Source: Mucilaginibacter agri | GTDB taxonomy: Bacteria > Bacteroidota > Bacteroidia > Sphingobacteriales > Sphingobacteriaceae | Length of the DNA stretch: 64,000 nt | Direction of reading: 5' to 3' | Assembly (NCBI RefSeq): GCF_009928685.1 | Contig: NZ_WWEO01000041.1 | Coordinates: 310,001-374,000 of the forward strand | Shown: piece after piece, positions 51,945 through 61,160 of the stretch | Layout of the letters: every line of letters starts with the position of its first letter | Position numbering within the stretch: the stretch's first letter is position 1 | Made by a program: the position numbers and the translations under genes | Notes under the pieces: model-generated | Seen by the model: the letters and a program-made list of their open reading frames with translations, nothing else | What the model was told of the DNA's origin: nothing | Database searches by the model: none

Positions 51945-52412
51945 ATGGCGAATATTGAGAAACGGGTTACCGAACTGGTGGAGGAAAAATTAGCCGAGCT
52001 ACCCGAAGTTTTTTTAGTTGATGTGAAAATGCACGCCAATGGCAATTTAATCATATTGCTTGATGGTGATAAGGGAGCTGGCATTGATGCCTGCGCACAG
52101 GTTAGCCGTTATGTTGGCTTCCAACTGGAGGAAGAAAACGTGATAGATACCCCATATAATCTTGAGGTTTCGTCGCCGGGTATAGATACCCCTTTAAAGT
52201 TAAACCGCCAGTACGTAAAAAATATTGGTCGTAGCGTTGGGCTTAAACTGGCCGACGGGACTAAAAAAGAAGGTAAACTAACCGCTGTTGACGCTGATAA
52301 AATAACGATAACAGAACAAATAAAAATTAAAGGTAAAAAAGCTGAAGAAGCGGAAACAGTAATTCCGTTCGATCAGATAACAGAAACAAAGGTTTTAATA
52401 TCATTTAAATAA
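51945..52412 (+). CDS. rimP: ribosome maturation factor
   Basis: RimP helps 30S ribosomal subunit assembly. The frame is open from 51696, but ATG 51945 (M-A-N-I-E-K-R-V) gives 155 residues and begins after the promoter/hairpin. Typical motifs are V-D-V-K-M-H-A-N-G-N-L-I, I-L-L-D-G-D-K-G-A-G-I-D, and Y-N-L-E-V-S-S-P-G-I-D-T-P-L (about residues 74-87). The C-terminal SH3-like domain ends T-K-V-L-I-S-F-K. nusA starts two bases after its stop. Confidence 0.93.
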   Translation: MANIEKRVTELVEEKLAELPEVFLVDVKMHANGNLIILLDGDKGAGIDACAQVSRYVGFQLEEENVIDTPYNLEVSSPGIDTPLKLNRQYVKNIGRSVGLKLADGTKKEGKLTAVDADKITITEQIKIKGKKAEEAETVIPFDQITETKVLISFK

Positions 52413-52413
52413 G

Positions 52414-53655
52414 ATGAGCACAACCAGTATTAATTTAATTGATTCTTTTCAGGAATTTAAAGATTTCAAGAACATTGACCGCCCTACCATGATGAGCGTT
52501 CTGGAAGATGTTTTCAGAAGCATGATCAGAAAGAAATACGGTACGGACGAAAACTGCGACGTTATTGTTAATACAGACAATGGTGACTTGGAGATTTGGC
52601 GCACCCGTGCAGTGGTTGAAGATGGTTTCTCAGAAGATGATGACCTGGAAATTGAAGAGGCAGAGGCCAAAACAATTGATGCCGACCTTGAAGTTGGTGA
52701 TGAATATGTAGAGCAGATCACGTTAGAAAGTTTTGGCCGTCGTGCTATTTTAGCTGCGCGCCAAACGCTGGTTTCTAAAATTTTAGAACTGGAGAAAGAC
52801 GAGATCTTCAAAAAATATAAAGACCGCGTAGGCGAGATTGTTACCGGTGAGGTTTACCAGGTTTGGAAAAAAGAAACTTTGGTGCTTGATGATGAAGGCA
52901 ACGAGTTGTTATTGCCGAAATCTGAGCAGATCCCTGCCGATTATTTCAAAAAAGGCGACAACGTAAAAGCGGTTGTTAGCAAGGTGGATATGATGAACAG
53001 TAATCCTAAGATCATCATTAGCCGTACTGCACCAGAGTTTTTACAGCGTTTATTTGAATTGGAAGTACCGGAGATTTTTGATGGTTTGATCACCATTAAA
53101 AAGATTGTTCGCGAGCCGGGTGAAAGAGCTAAGGTTGCTGTTGAATCTTATGACGACCGTATAGACCCGGTTGGTGCCTGCGTAGGTATGAAAGGTTCGC
53201 GTATTCATGGTATCGTTCGTGAGTTGAAGAATGAGAACATAGACGTAATTAACTATACAAATAACCTGCAGCTATACATTCAGCGTGCGTTATCGCCTGC
53301 TAAAATCACTTCTATTAAATTAGATGATGAGAAAAAAACAGCCGCAGTTTATTTAAAACCGGATCAGGTATCATTGGCAATTGGCCGTGGTGGACACAAT
53401 ATTAAACTGGCAGGTAAATTGACAGGTTATGAAATTGATGTTTACCGCGAAGCAGATGAGCACGAAGAGGATGTGGATATCGAAGAGTTTTCAGACGAAA
53501 TTGAGAGCTGGATACTAGACGAGTTTAAACGTATTGGTTTAGACACTGCAAAATCTGTATTGGCGCTTACTGTGGGTGAATTGGTTAAACGTACTGATCT
53601 TGAAGAAGAAACAGTGAAAGAGGTTTTATCTATTCTGAATGCCGAATTTGAATAA
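52414..53655 (+). CDS. nusA: transcription termination/antitermination factor
   Basis: NusA binds RNA polymerase and modulates pausing, termination and antitermination. The 413-residue protein has an N-terminal polymerase-binding domain (to about 125), an S1 domain (I-V-T-G-E-V-Y-Q-V, about 145-215), and KH domains (C-V-G-M-K-G-S-R-I-H-G-I and A-I-G-R-G-G-H-N-I-K, G-x-x-G-type loops). It lacks the acidic repeats of the E. coli protein, as in most non-proteobacterial NusA. It is one base downstream of rimP's stop. Confidence 0.96.
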   Translation: MSTTSINLIDSFQEFKDFKNIDRPTMMSVLEDVFRSMIRKKYGTDENCDVIVNTDNGDLEIWRTRAVVEDGFSEDDDLEIEEAEAKTIDADLEVGDEYVEQITLESFGRRAILAARQTLVSKILELEKDEIFKKYKDRVGEIVTGEVYQVWKKETLVLDDEGNELLLPKSEQIPADYFKKGDNVKAVVSKVDMMNSNPKIIISRTAPEFLQRLFELEVPEIFDGLITIKKIVREPGERAKVAVESYDDRIDPVGACVGMKGSRIHGIVRELKNENIDVINYTNNLQLYIQRALSPAKITSIKLDDEKKTAAVYLKPDQVSLAIGRGGHNIKLAGKLTGYEIDVYREADEHEEDVDIEEFSDEIESWILDEFKRIGLDTAKSVLALTVGELVKRTDLEEETVKEVLSILNAEFE

Positions 53656-53680
53656 AATCGTTAAGCAGAATTAAAAATCG

Positions 53681-53688
53681 TATTTTTG
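53681..53688 (+). promoter_or_regulatory. possible internal -7 element before infB
   Basis: TATTTTTG fits the -7 consensus 29 bases before the infB ATG; no TTG at 19 bases. A secondary promoter is possible. Confidence 0.35.
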
Positions 53689-53717
53689 CATAAATAGCAC
53701 AGAGAAAGTTATAATAA

Positions 53718-56700
53718 ATGTCAGAAGACAAATCGATAAAATTATTTAAAGCAGCTAAAGAACTGAACATTGGTATTGGTACCATCGTAGAGTTTTTGGG
53801 TTCAAAAGGCTTCAAAGTAGAGAAGCAGCCGAACTACAAACTCGACAGCGATATGTACACTACCCTGTTAAAGCAATTTGGCGCTGACAAAATCATCAAG
53901 GAAGAAGCCAAGCAAATCAATATCGGCAAAATACGCCGCGACGAGCCAGGCTTTGTCCCTGAAAAGCATGCGGAGCCGCAGACGCGTTCAAAAGACTTTG
54001 AACCAGAGGAAATACTGATCAAAAATGCCGGTAATTTCTCTCCTGCCCCATCTGCAGAAAAACCGAAGGTACAGCCAGAGCCGGCTGCCGACCGCACCGA
54101 GGGTTCTTTACCCGGTGTTAAGGTAATTGGTAAAATTGATCTTAACGATCTGAGCGGCAAAAATAGCCGCGCAGAAGTTAAGGAAGAGGCACCTGCGCAA
54201 CCTGAGGTTAAAGCACAACCGGAATCAAAACCGGTTGAAGTGGCTGCCCCTGTGAAGGAAACGCCTGCGCCTGCTGCTGCCGCGCCGGCACCGGAAGTTA
54301 AACCAACGCCAGCACCAGCTGCTGTTGAACCTCCTGTTGCTAAGCCAGCACCGGCACCAGCTGCACCGGTAACACCACCGGCACCTGTTGCAGCCGCACC
54401 AACGCCTGAAGCTAAGCCAGCAGCTGCACCGACCGCACAAACACCTCCGCCTGCAGCACCAGCTGCTCCAGCAGCGCCAGCCGCAGCACCGGAAGATGAA
54501 GTAATAAGAGCTAAGGCCGACCGCCTTAGCGGACCAAATATTGTAGGCCGTATTACCTTACCGGTAAACCCACCTAAACGCAACAACGGGCCAGTAGCAT
54601 CGTCGTCAAACACTAATGCTGCAGATCAGCGCCGTAAGCGTAAACGCAAGGATACGCCGCCGGGCCAAAACCCTCAACAGGGTCAGGGTAACCAGCAAGG
54701 TGGCCAGGGCGGACCTGGTAATAACCAGCAACGCGGCCCGCACCAGGGTGGCGGTAACCGTCCGGGTGGATTTAATAATCGCCCAGGTGGCAACAACCGT
54801 CCGGGTGGAGGCTTTAACCGTAATGCTGCACCAAGCACCGGCCCTAAAGAAGAACCTACAGAAAAAGAAATACAAGATCAGATCAAAGCAACGCTTGCCC
54901 GTTTAAGTGGTGCAGGTAAATCTGGTAAATTTGCGCAACGTGCTAAATTCCGTCGCCAGAAACGTGATGACGTTGCTGCCAACGCGGAAGAGGAAGCATT
55001 AGAACGCGAAGCACAATCAAAGGTATTGAAGGTAACCGAGTTTGTTACAGCAAACGAGTTAGCTTCGATGATGGATGTGGGTGTAACCCAGATCATCTCC
55101 ACCTGTATGAGCTTAGGTATGTTCGTATCGATCAACCAAAGGCTTGATGCCGAAACTTTGACCATTGTGGCCGAAGAGTTTGGTTACCAGGTTGACTTTG
55201 TGAAACCGGAGGATGAAGAGTGGGATCTGGACGAACCAGATGCACCGGAAGATTTGATTCCGCGTTCGCCAATTGTGACCATCATGGGTCACGTTGACCA
55301 CGGTAAAACATCATTGCTCGATTTTATTCGCAAAACCAACGTAATTGGCGGTGAAGCGGGTGGTATAACCCAGCACATTGGTGCTTACGAGGTAAAACTG
55401 CCAAACGATAAAGGCAAGATCACCTTCCTGGATACACCAGGTCACGAAGCGTTTACCGCTATGCGTGCCCGTGGTGCGCAGGTAACGGATATTGTTATTA
55501 TTGTTATCGCTGCTGACGATAGCGTGATGCCGCAAACTAAAGAGGCTATTAACCACGCCCAGGCTGCGGGTGCACCTATTATCTTCGCATTCAACAAAAT
55601 GGACAGACCGGGTGCTAACGCAGATAAAGTGCGTGAGCAATTATCGGCCATGAATATTTTGGTTGAAGAATGGGGTGGTAAATATCAAACCCAGGAGATA
55701 TCTGCCAAAACCGGTTTAAATGTAGACCTGTTACTGGAAAAGGTATTGCTTGAAGCAGAATTGTTAGAACTTAAAGCTAACCCGAATAAACGTGCCGTAG
55801 GTACTGTTATTGAGGCAGCATTAGATAAAGGCCGTGGTATTGTAACTACTGTATTAGTACAGGCAGGTACATTACGCGTAGGAGATCCCATTTTAGCGGG
55901 TTGCTACAGCGGGCGTGTAAAAGCGTTATTTAATGAACGCGGCGCACGTATCGATGAGGTTGGCCCATCCGGACCGGTACAGGTTTTGGGTATGCAGGGC
56001 GCGCCTACTGCGGGTGATAAATTCAACGCGTTAGAAAGCGAAGTTGAAGCACGTGAAATTGCTAACAAACGTTTACAATTACAACGCGAGCAAGGCTTAC
56101 GTACCCAGAAACACATCACGCTTGATGAGATCGGCCGTCGTTTGGCTATCGGTAACTTCAAGGAACTTAACATTATTGTTAAGGGTGACGTGGATGGTTC
56201 TATCGAAGCGTTATCAGATTCGTTATTGAAACAATCTACTGATCAGATCCAGGTTAACATTATCTCTAAAGGTGTTGGTCAGATCTCAGAATCTGATGTA
56301 TTGTTGGCGTCTGCTTCAGATGCGATCATCATCGGCTTCCAGGTTCGTCCGTCAGCTGGTGCACGTAAACTGGCCGAGCAGGAGCAAATCGATATCAGGT
56401 TATACTCTATCATCTACGATGCGATCAACGAGATCAAGGCGGCGATGGAAGGTATGCTTGCCCCTACTTACGAAGAGAAGATCGTTGCTAACGTTGAGAT
56501 CCGCGAAACCTTCAAGATCAGCAAGGTTGGTACCATTGCGGGTTGTATGGTGTTAGATGGTAAAATTAACCGTAACAGTAAGATCCGTATTATTCGCGAC
56601 GGTGTGGTTATCTACACAGGCGAACTTGCTTCCCTGAAACGTTACAAAGACGACGTTAAAGAGGTTAACGCAGGTTACGAGTGTGGTTTAAACATCCAGA

Positions 56701-56774
56701 ACTTTAACAACATTGAAGTGGGCGACATTGTAGAAGCTTACGAAAACGTAGAAGTTAAACGTAAACTGACCTAA
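53718..56774 (+). CDS. infB: translation initiation factor IF-2
   Basis: IF-2 is the GTPase that brings fMet-tRNA to the ribosome. The 1018-residue protein has an N-terminal IF2N-like domain (residues 1-60), a long low-complexity linker of Pro/Ala-rich and Gly/Asn/Gln/Arg-rich runs (about 150-380), the G-domain with G-H-V-D-H-G-K-T-S (about 522-530), D-T-P-G-H-E-A-F and N-K-M-D, and the C-terminal domains with the fMet-tRNA binding Cys/Arg-rich end. It follows nusA, and the terminator at 56797 ends the operon. Confidence 0.97.
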   Translation: MSEDKSIKLFKAAKELNIGIGTIVEFLGSKGFKVEKQPNYKLDSDMYTTLLKQFGADKIIKEEAKQINIGKIRRDEPGFVPEKHAEPQTRSKDFEPEEILIKNAGNFSPAPSAEKPKVQPEPAADRTEGSLPGVKVIGKIDLNDLSGKNSRAEVKEEAPAQPEVKAQPESKPVEVAAPVKETPAPAAAAPAPEVKPTPAPAAVEPPVAKPAPAPAAPVTPPAPVAAAPTPEAKPAAAPTAQTPPPAAPAAPAAPAAAPEDEVIRAKADRLSGPNIVGRITLPVNPPKRNNGPVASSSNTNAADQRRKRKRKDTPPGQNPQQGQGNQQGGQGGPGNNQQRGPHQGGGNRPGGFNNRPGGNNRPGGGFNRNAAPSTGPKEEPTEKEIQDQIKATLARLSGAGKSGKFAQRAKFRRQKRDDVAANAEEEALEREAQSKVLKVTEFVTANELASMMDVGVTQIISTCMSLGMFVSINQRLDAETLTIVAEEFGYQVDFVKPEDEEWDLDEPDAPEDLIPRSPIVTIMGHVDHGKTSLLDFIRKTNVIGGEAGGITQHIGAYEVKLPNDKGKITFLDTPGHEAFTAMRARGAQVTDIVIIVIAADDSVMPQTKEAINHAQAAGAPIIFAFNKMDRPGANADKVREQLSAMNILVEEWGGKYQTQEISAKTGLNVDLLLEKVLLEAELLELKANPNKRAVGTVIEAALDKGRGIVTTVLVQAGTLRVGDPILAGCYSGRVKALFNERGARIDEVGPSGPVQVLGMQGAPTAGDKFNALESEVEAREIANKRLQLQREQGLRTQKHITLDEIGRRLAIGNFKELNIIVKGDVDGSIEALSDSLLKQSTDQIQVNIISKGVGQISESDVLLASASDAIIIGFQVRPSAGARKLAEQEQIDIRLYSIIYDAINEIKAAMEGMLAPTYEEKIVANVEIRETFKISKVGTIAGCMVLDGKINRNSKIRIIRDGVVIYTGELASLKRYKDDVKEVNAGYECGLNIQNFNNIEVGDIVEAYENVEVKRKLT

Positions 56775-56796
56775 TCAGTTATACATGATAAAACTT

Positions 56797-56828
56797 AAAG
56801 GCTTTCCGGTTATCGGGAAGCCTTTTTT
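56797..56828 (+). terminator. terminator of the rimP-nusA-infB operon
   Basis: AAAGGCTTTCCG (56797-56808) pairs with CGGGAAGCCTTT (56814-56825) with one G-T pair, followed by a T-run. Confidence 0.9.
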
Positions 56829-56872
56829 TGCGAACCCAGTATTTATAGGTTTCTAAATATTAATACCCGGCG

Positions 56873-56975
56873 TGTCATTTCGACGATAGGAGAAATCTTC
56901 TGCTGTTTAAGGGTATGCAATTGCCTTTTACTCGTAGACATGAGGTAGAAGATTTCTCCTATCGTCGAAATGACA
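56873..56975. repeat. REP-like inverted repeat, family A copy 5 (perfect)
   Basis: A perfect 29-bp inverted repeat (arms 56873-56901 and 56947-56975) starting TGTCATTTCGACGATAGG, with a 45-bp centre. It lies between infB and the convergent S41 gene, flanked by terminators. Confidence 0.9.
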
Positions 56976-57004
56976 AAATTTATAAGCTACGCAGGTAAAA
57001 TAAA

Positions 57005-57044
57005 CAAGAAAGGCGCTTTATTTACAAAGCGCCTTTCTTGTTTT
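57005..57044 (-). terminator. terminator of the S41 peptidase gene
   Basis: CAAGAAAGGCGCTTT (57005-57019) pairs with AAAGCGCCTTTCTTG (57026-57040) immediately downstream of the minus-strand S41 stop; it is bidirectional in form. Confidence 0.9.
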
Positions 57045-57057
57045 GTTAAAAGAGATC

Positions 57058-58803
57058 TTATTGATCGCTATCGTCTATGCCTTTATCTTTATCGGTCTTT
57101 TTAAGCGCCATGGCGGCAAGCTGAGGTTTCCCGATAACCTTGTACTCTCCGGTGCCTTTTAATACGGCAGCAAGCTGATTTTTGTCTTGCATGGTTTTAA
57201 CGGCCTGGGCAAGTTCTTTATCGTATTTAAAGTTCACCTCATAACGGCCTCTTTCGTTGTAATAGCGTGAGGCAATTTCGTTTTCCAGCACCTGCTCAAT
57301 TTCTTCCTTGTGGATTTGCAGGTCGTTCTTTTTGCTGGCCATCAGCTTGTTCTTCAGAATGTCATACTCGCCTTGTATTTCGTTAAACTGTTTCTCTTTA
57401 GTGGCTTCTGTTTTTAACGAAGTAAGCAAACGCTCACTGTTGGTGTTATAGCTGTAATCTTTACCCGCCAAAAATTTCACGAAATCGTTATAATCGTCGT
57501 CGCTCATTTTGTATGATAAAGCATCACTTATTTTTGAATGGGTGTTGCGGTATTTAGTGGCGTAATCAAATATCATCAGCTTGCCTACCAGCGCTTGCGT
57601 AATGTTGGCAAAACGCTCCTGCTTGATCATAATATCCGGATAAACGCCGCTGCCATCATATACGGAACGGCCGTTCTTGGTTTTGTATTCGTGCAACGAT
57701 GAGTCAGCCATTTTATTAACGCTACCATCATCCTTGCGGTGGGTATAATCTAAAGCTTGCACACAACGACCCGATGGAATAAAGTACTTGGCAATGGTGA
57801 TCTTAACTAAGCTGTTGTAAGGCAAAGTGAATGTTTGTTGAACCAAACCTTTGCCATAGCTGCGCTGTCCGATAATCACGGCCCTGTCCAGATCTTGTAA
57901 TGAACCTGCAACGATCTCCGATGCCGACGCCGAGCGGCTGTTTACCAATACTACTAAAGGCAAATTAGGTTCTAAAGGGGCGCTTACGGTGCGGTAGGTA
58001 AAATTTTTCTCTTTAATCTTTCCTTTTTGCGAAACGATCTCTACATCCTTCTGCACAAATAGGTTAACTATTTTCACCGCTTCCTGTAATATACCCCCAC
58101 CGTTAGAGCGCAGATCAAGGATAATGCCTTGCGGATTATTCTTTTTAATGGAAACCAGCGCATTGGTTACCTCATCGGCCGAGTTTTCTAAAAACTTATC
58201 CAGTTTAATGTAACCCATATTTCCGCTAACCATGCCGTAATAGGTTACGTTAGGCTGTTTAATTTCATCGCGGATGAGGCTCTTTTCAACAGGGGCAGCA
58301 TCGTCGCGTTTGGTTAAAAGCTTAACAGCAGCACCTTTGGTGCCTTTTAACAGTTGGCTTACCTGGTCGTTGGTTTTTCCGGTAAGGTCGATATCGTTAA
58401 TCTTAAGTAGCTGGTCGCCGGGGCGGATATCGGCTTTTTGCGCAGGGAAACCGCTGAAAACGTCGGATATAAAAACCTTCTTATCGCGATTAAATATGCT
58501 AGCGCCAATGCCACCGTATTGTGTGCTTACATATTTAAGTTTATAATCTTCAATTTCAGATTCGGGCACAAACTCTGTGTAGGGGTCTAAGCCGTCTAAC
58601 ATGGCATCAACGCCGGTTTTAACCAGTTTGGCCGAATTGACATCATCTACATAATTGATGTTAACCTCTTTGTATACCGATGCAAAAACATCCAGATTTT
58701 TGGATATTTGAAACAGGTCTTCATTAAAGCTCCATACCAGCACAGCGAGCAGAAGTGTGGCGGTAGTAATACCAAGTTTTCGGTAAACGTTTTTCTGCGT
58801 CAT
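57058..58803 (-). CDS. C-terminal processing peptidase, S41 family
   Basis: The 581-residue protein has a membrane or signal segment (about residues 11-26), a PDZ domain (G-G-I-G-A-S-I-F to V-S-Q-L-L-K-G-T, about 95-165) and the S41 catalytic domain with L-D-L-R-S-N-G-G-G (about 228-236), the Ser in S-R-S-A-S-A-S-E-I (about 285-293) and Lys in S-Y-G-K-G-L-V-Q (about 310). A C-terminal extension of about 200 residues, helical and charged, follows. It likely cleaves tails of periplasmic proteins. It is transcribed alone. Confidence 0.93.
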   Translation of the reverse strand: MTQKNVYRKLGITTATLLLAVLVWSFNEDLFQISKNLDVFASVYKEVNINYVDDVNSAKLVKTGVDAMLDGLDPYTEFVPESEIEDYKLKYVSTQYGGIGASIFNRDKKVFISDVFSGFPAQKADIRPGDQLLKINDIDLTGKTNDQVSQLLKGTKGAAVKLLTKRDDAAPVEKSLIRDEIKQPNVTYYGMVSGNMGYIKLDKFLENSADEVTNALVSIKKNNPQGIILDLRSNGGGILQEAVKIVNLFVQKDVEIVSQKGKIKEKNFTYRTVSAPLEPNLPLVVLVNSRSASASEIVAGSLQDLDRAVIIGQRSYGKGLVQQTFTLPYNSLVKITIAKYFIPSGRCVQALDYTHRKDDGSVNKMADSSLHEYKTKNGRSVYDGSGVYPDIMIKQERFANITQALVGKLMIFDYATKYRNTHSKISDALSYKMSDDDYNDFVKFLAGKDYSYNTNSERLLTSLKTEATKEKQFNEIQGEYDILKNKLMASKKNDLQIHKEEIEQVLENEIASRYYNERGRYEVNFKYDKELAQAVKTMQDKNQLAAVLKGTGEYKVIGKPQLAAMALKKTDKDKGIDDSDQ

Positions 58804-58857
58804 TGCCTGAAAATTAAAAGATTATAAATGATTAACGATAAAGTTAATCACTAAATT

Positions 58858-59073
58858 TTACAGTCGGTTATTATCGATGTTAACTAACGCCTTTTTTAAC
58901 GTGAATATTACATATTCTTTATCGCGATTAACCAGATCGGCCAGACGGCTAATCAATTGATCTTCTTCGCCGGCATTATATTGCAGCTGTTCGTCGGTAA
59001 GATGATTATATTTGCGCTTCAGTTTAATTTTAACTCTTTTCCAGTCGGTGTTAGAAATGCTTATAGCTGACAT
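58858..59073 (-). CDS. small CsbD-like protein
   Basis: The 71-residue protein has D-W-K-R-V-K-I-K-L-K-R-K-Y-N-H-L-T-D-E-Q-L, then E-E-D-Q-L-I-S-R-L-A, similar to the W...K.K.K.....LTD.DL pattern of CsbD/YjbJ general-stress proteins. The role of CsbD proteins is not known. Similarity is by eye, and other small helical families are possible. The -7-like TATTTTTG lies upstream on the minus strand. Confidence 0.6.
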   Translation of the reverse strand: MSAISISNTDWKRVKIKLKRKYNHLTDEQLQYNAGEEDQLISRLADLVNRDKEYVIFTLKKALVNIDNNRL

Positions 59074-59187
59074 AGTTTTGTATTCTAAATTTCAAACAAA
59101 AATATAAAAATAGCGCTTGCTATCGTTCAAAGAGTTAATCATATTGCGCCTTTATTTAAAAACACCACCTAAAGCAAAATATCAACA

Positions 59188-59787
59188 ATGAAAAAACATC
59201 TGCTAAGTATATTATTTATAACTGCTATTACTTTTACCTCGCACGCTCAATTTATATTAGGAATAAAAGGTGGCGTAAATACTTCTAAACTCAATACGAG
59301 TAATCTTAAGGAGTCGCCAATAACCGGATATCAAGCAGGTGTATTTATGCGTGCAGGCAACGGTCTCTTTTTTCAACCAGAGATTTATATCGGCAGCGGC
59401 GGCGGTAAATTTGACTTTCCTGAAGTCGGCAGCAGCAGCCCATCTGTAAACAGCGAACAGGGTAGTGTGCGTTTTACTAACCTTAGCATTCCGCTGCTGG
59501 TAGGTAAATCATTCGGTCCGCGAAATCTCAATTTCCGTATTATGGCTGGCCCGGTTTACACCGCAGTGTTGGATAAAGACAAAAACCTGTCCGACAATAT
59601 AGATTTCATTTATCAGGATTTCACCAAATATAAAAACAACATCTTTGGGTACCAAGGCGGTATCGGAATTGATGTTGCAGCATTTACTCTTGATTTGAGA
59701 TATGAAGGTGGCCTTACCAAGGTAAATAATGATTATGACCAACGCCAGAATATGTGGGCTCTGACGGTTGGCTTTAAGGTGCTTTAA
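59188..59787 (+). CDS. PorT-family outer-membrane beta-barrel protein
   Basis: The 199-residue precursor has a signal peptide ending T-S-H-A-Q. The mature part begins F-I-L-G-I-K-G-G-V-N-T-S-K-L and continues in alternating strands to A-L-T-V-G-F-K-V-L, the arrangement of the small PorT/OmpW-like barrel family of Bacteroidetes. The actual function is unknown; membership of the PorT family does not show a role in type IX secretion. It is followed by a C10 run and a terminator. Confidence 0.85.
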   Translation: MKKHLLSILFITAITFTSHAQFILGIKGGVNTSKLNTSNLKESPITGYQAGVFMRAGNGLFFQPEIYIGSGGGKFDFPEVGSSSPSVNSEQGSVRFTNLSIPLLVGKSFGPRNLNFRIMAGPVYTAVLDKDKNLSDNIDFIYQDFTKYKNNIFGYQGGIGIDVAAFTLDLRYEGGLTKVNNDYDQRQNMWALTVGFKVL

Positions 59788-59902
59788 CCCCCCCCCCGAC
59801 CCTCTAAGGGGGAGTGACAACATAAATAAAAAGGCTCTAATTATTGGGCCTTTTTATTTAGCAAAATTATCTCCTGCTCACCCTTTAGGGGGTTGGGGGG
59901 AA
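59788..59902. repeat. C10 run and terminator between barrel and DUF2911 genes
   Basis: A run of ten C bases starts right after the barrel stop (59788-59797), followed by ACCCTCTAAGGGGG. AAAAAGGCTC (59828-59837) and GGGCCTTTTT (59846-59855) form a terminator, and a second CCCTTTAGGGGGTTGGGG stretch lies at 59881-59898. No gene is in this 154-bp gap. Confidence 0.65.
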
Positions 59903-59941
59903 TTTATATCTTCGTTTAAGCAATTATAAAACTTTACAAAC

Positions 59942-60787
59942 ATGAAAAAATTATACCTGATGCTGCTGGTGGCTGTATGCTGCTCGCTGCAAACCTATGC
60001 ACAGGGGTTTAAAATGCCACAAGCTAGTTCGGCGCAAACGATTACTCAAGAGTTTGGGTTGGGTACGGTTACCGTCACCTACTCCCGTCCGGATGTTAAG
60101 GGCCGTAAAATATTTGGCGAAGGCACCCTACAGCCTTACGGCGAAGTATGGCGCACCGGTGCTAACTATGCAACCGTGATTAAATTTAGTGACGACGTAA
60201 CCATAGAAGGTAATAAAGTACCCGCCGGCGAATATGGCCTGTTCAGCATTCCGGGTAAAAATGAATGGACCATTATCTTAAATAAAACTGCTAAACAATG
60301 GGGCGCATATCAATATAAACAGGCCGATGATGTTTTGCGTTTTACCGTGAAGCCAACGGCTGTTAAAGATCTGGTAGAAACCTTTACCATGCAGTTTACA
60401 AACGTTAAGCCTACCACCTGCGAACTTGGCTTTGCCTGGGAGCATACTGCCGTAACTATGCACCTAACAACGGATATTGACGCCCGTGTTATGGCAAGCA
60501 TAGATGAAGCCATGAAAGGCGAAAAGAAGCCATATTTTGCTGCTGCACAATACTATTATGAGAACAACAAGGATTTAAGCAAAGCGCTAGGCTGGATGAA
60601 TGAAGTGATGAAAACCGATCCGAAGGCTTATTATTATAATGTATGGAAGGCACGCATCCAGTTAAAAATGGGCGATAAAGCAGGCGCCATTGCTACTGCC
60701 ACCCAAGGTGTGACCCTTGCCAAAGCCGACAAAAGCGACGAGTATGTACGTTTAAATGAAGCGGTAATTGCTCAGGCAAAAAGCTAA
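59942..60787 (+). CDS. DUF2911 domain secreted protein
   Basis: The 281-residue precursor has a signal peptide ending T-Y-A-Q. The mature N-terminal half is DUF2911-like: V-T-V-T-Y-S-R-P-D-V-K-G-R-K-I-F-G (about residues 41-57), P-Y-G-E-V-W-R-T-G-A-N-Y-A-T and G-E-Y-G-L-F-S-I-P-G, a beta-sandwich family common in Bacteroidetes of unknown activity. Residues about 190-281 are helical and may be TPR-like (A-K-A-L-G-W-M-N-E-V, A-G-A-I-A-T-A-T-Q-G-V). Probably periplasmic. Confidence 0.9.
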   Translation: MKKLYLMLLVAVCCSLQTYAQGFKMPQASSAQTITQEFGLGTVTVTYSRPDVKGRKIFGEGTLQPYGEVWRTGANYATVIKFSDDVTIEGNKVPAGEYGLFSIPGKNEWTIILNKTAKQWGAYQYKQADDVLRFTVKPTAVKDLVETFTMQFTNVKPTTCELGFAWEHTAVTMHLTTDIDARVMASIDEAMKGEKKPYFAAAQYYYENNKDLSKALGWMNEVMKTDPKAYYYNVWKARIQLKMGDKAGAIATATQGVTLAKADKSDEYVRLNEAVIAQAKS

Positions 60788-60807
60788 CAGGCAAGAGAGC
60801 CGGGAAT

Positions 60808-60842
60808 AAAAAAGGTATGCTGATACAGCATACCTTTTTTGT
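60808..60842 (+). terminator. terminator of the DUF2911 gene
   Basis: AAAAAAGGTATGCTG (60808-60822) pairs with CAGCATACCTTTTTT (60826-60840). Confidence 0.9.
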
Positions 60843-60897
60843 ATTGTTTGATTGCGAGCAGCAATCGTGGATTTAAATTAAAGACGCAAAGCGCGAA

Positions 60898-61080
60898 TTA
60901 GTCGTGGCTGCTTTTAGCAAGAGTTTTAAGGAACAAACCCGCAGTTAGTAAGCCTAAAATAGCGCCAACTAAAATGTAGATCACTCCTCTTTCAATAATA
61001 GCGCCTACAAACATGCCGCTTATCATGGCAACTACATAATAGATATAGTTGAAATTTTTTTCTTCTTCGTGTTGTGTCAT
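60898..61080 (-). CDS. small two-helix membrane protein
   Basis: From ATG 61080 (M-T-Q-H-E-E-E-K-N-F-N-Y) the product is 60 residues with hydrophobic segments at about residues 14-30 and 34-52. The frame is open a little further upstream (61104) but the ATG at 61080 follows the usual spacing. No family is recognised. It lies between the DUF2911 gene and the PIG-L gene. Confidence 0.55.
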   Translation of the reverse strand: MTQHEEEKNFNYIYYVVAMISGMFVGAIIERGVIYILVGAILGLLTAGLFLKTLAKSSHD

Positions 61081-61160
61081 AACTTTTAAAAGTAGTGTGG
61101 GCAAAAGTAGTGCATAAAAATTTCTGTAGCAATACGTTTGCGATATAAATAACGAGTTTT

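Noticed and set aside
53834..54613. Long Ala/Gly-rich open frame on the minus strand inside infB
   Set aside because: It is the antisense of the Pro/Ala-rich linker of IF-2; such repeats give open frames on the other strand. No promoter or family is seen.
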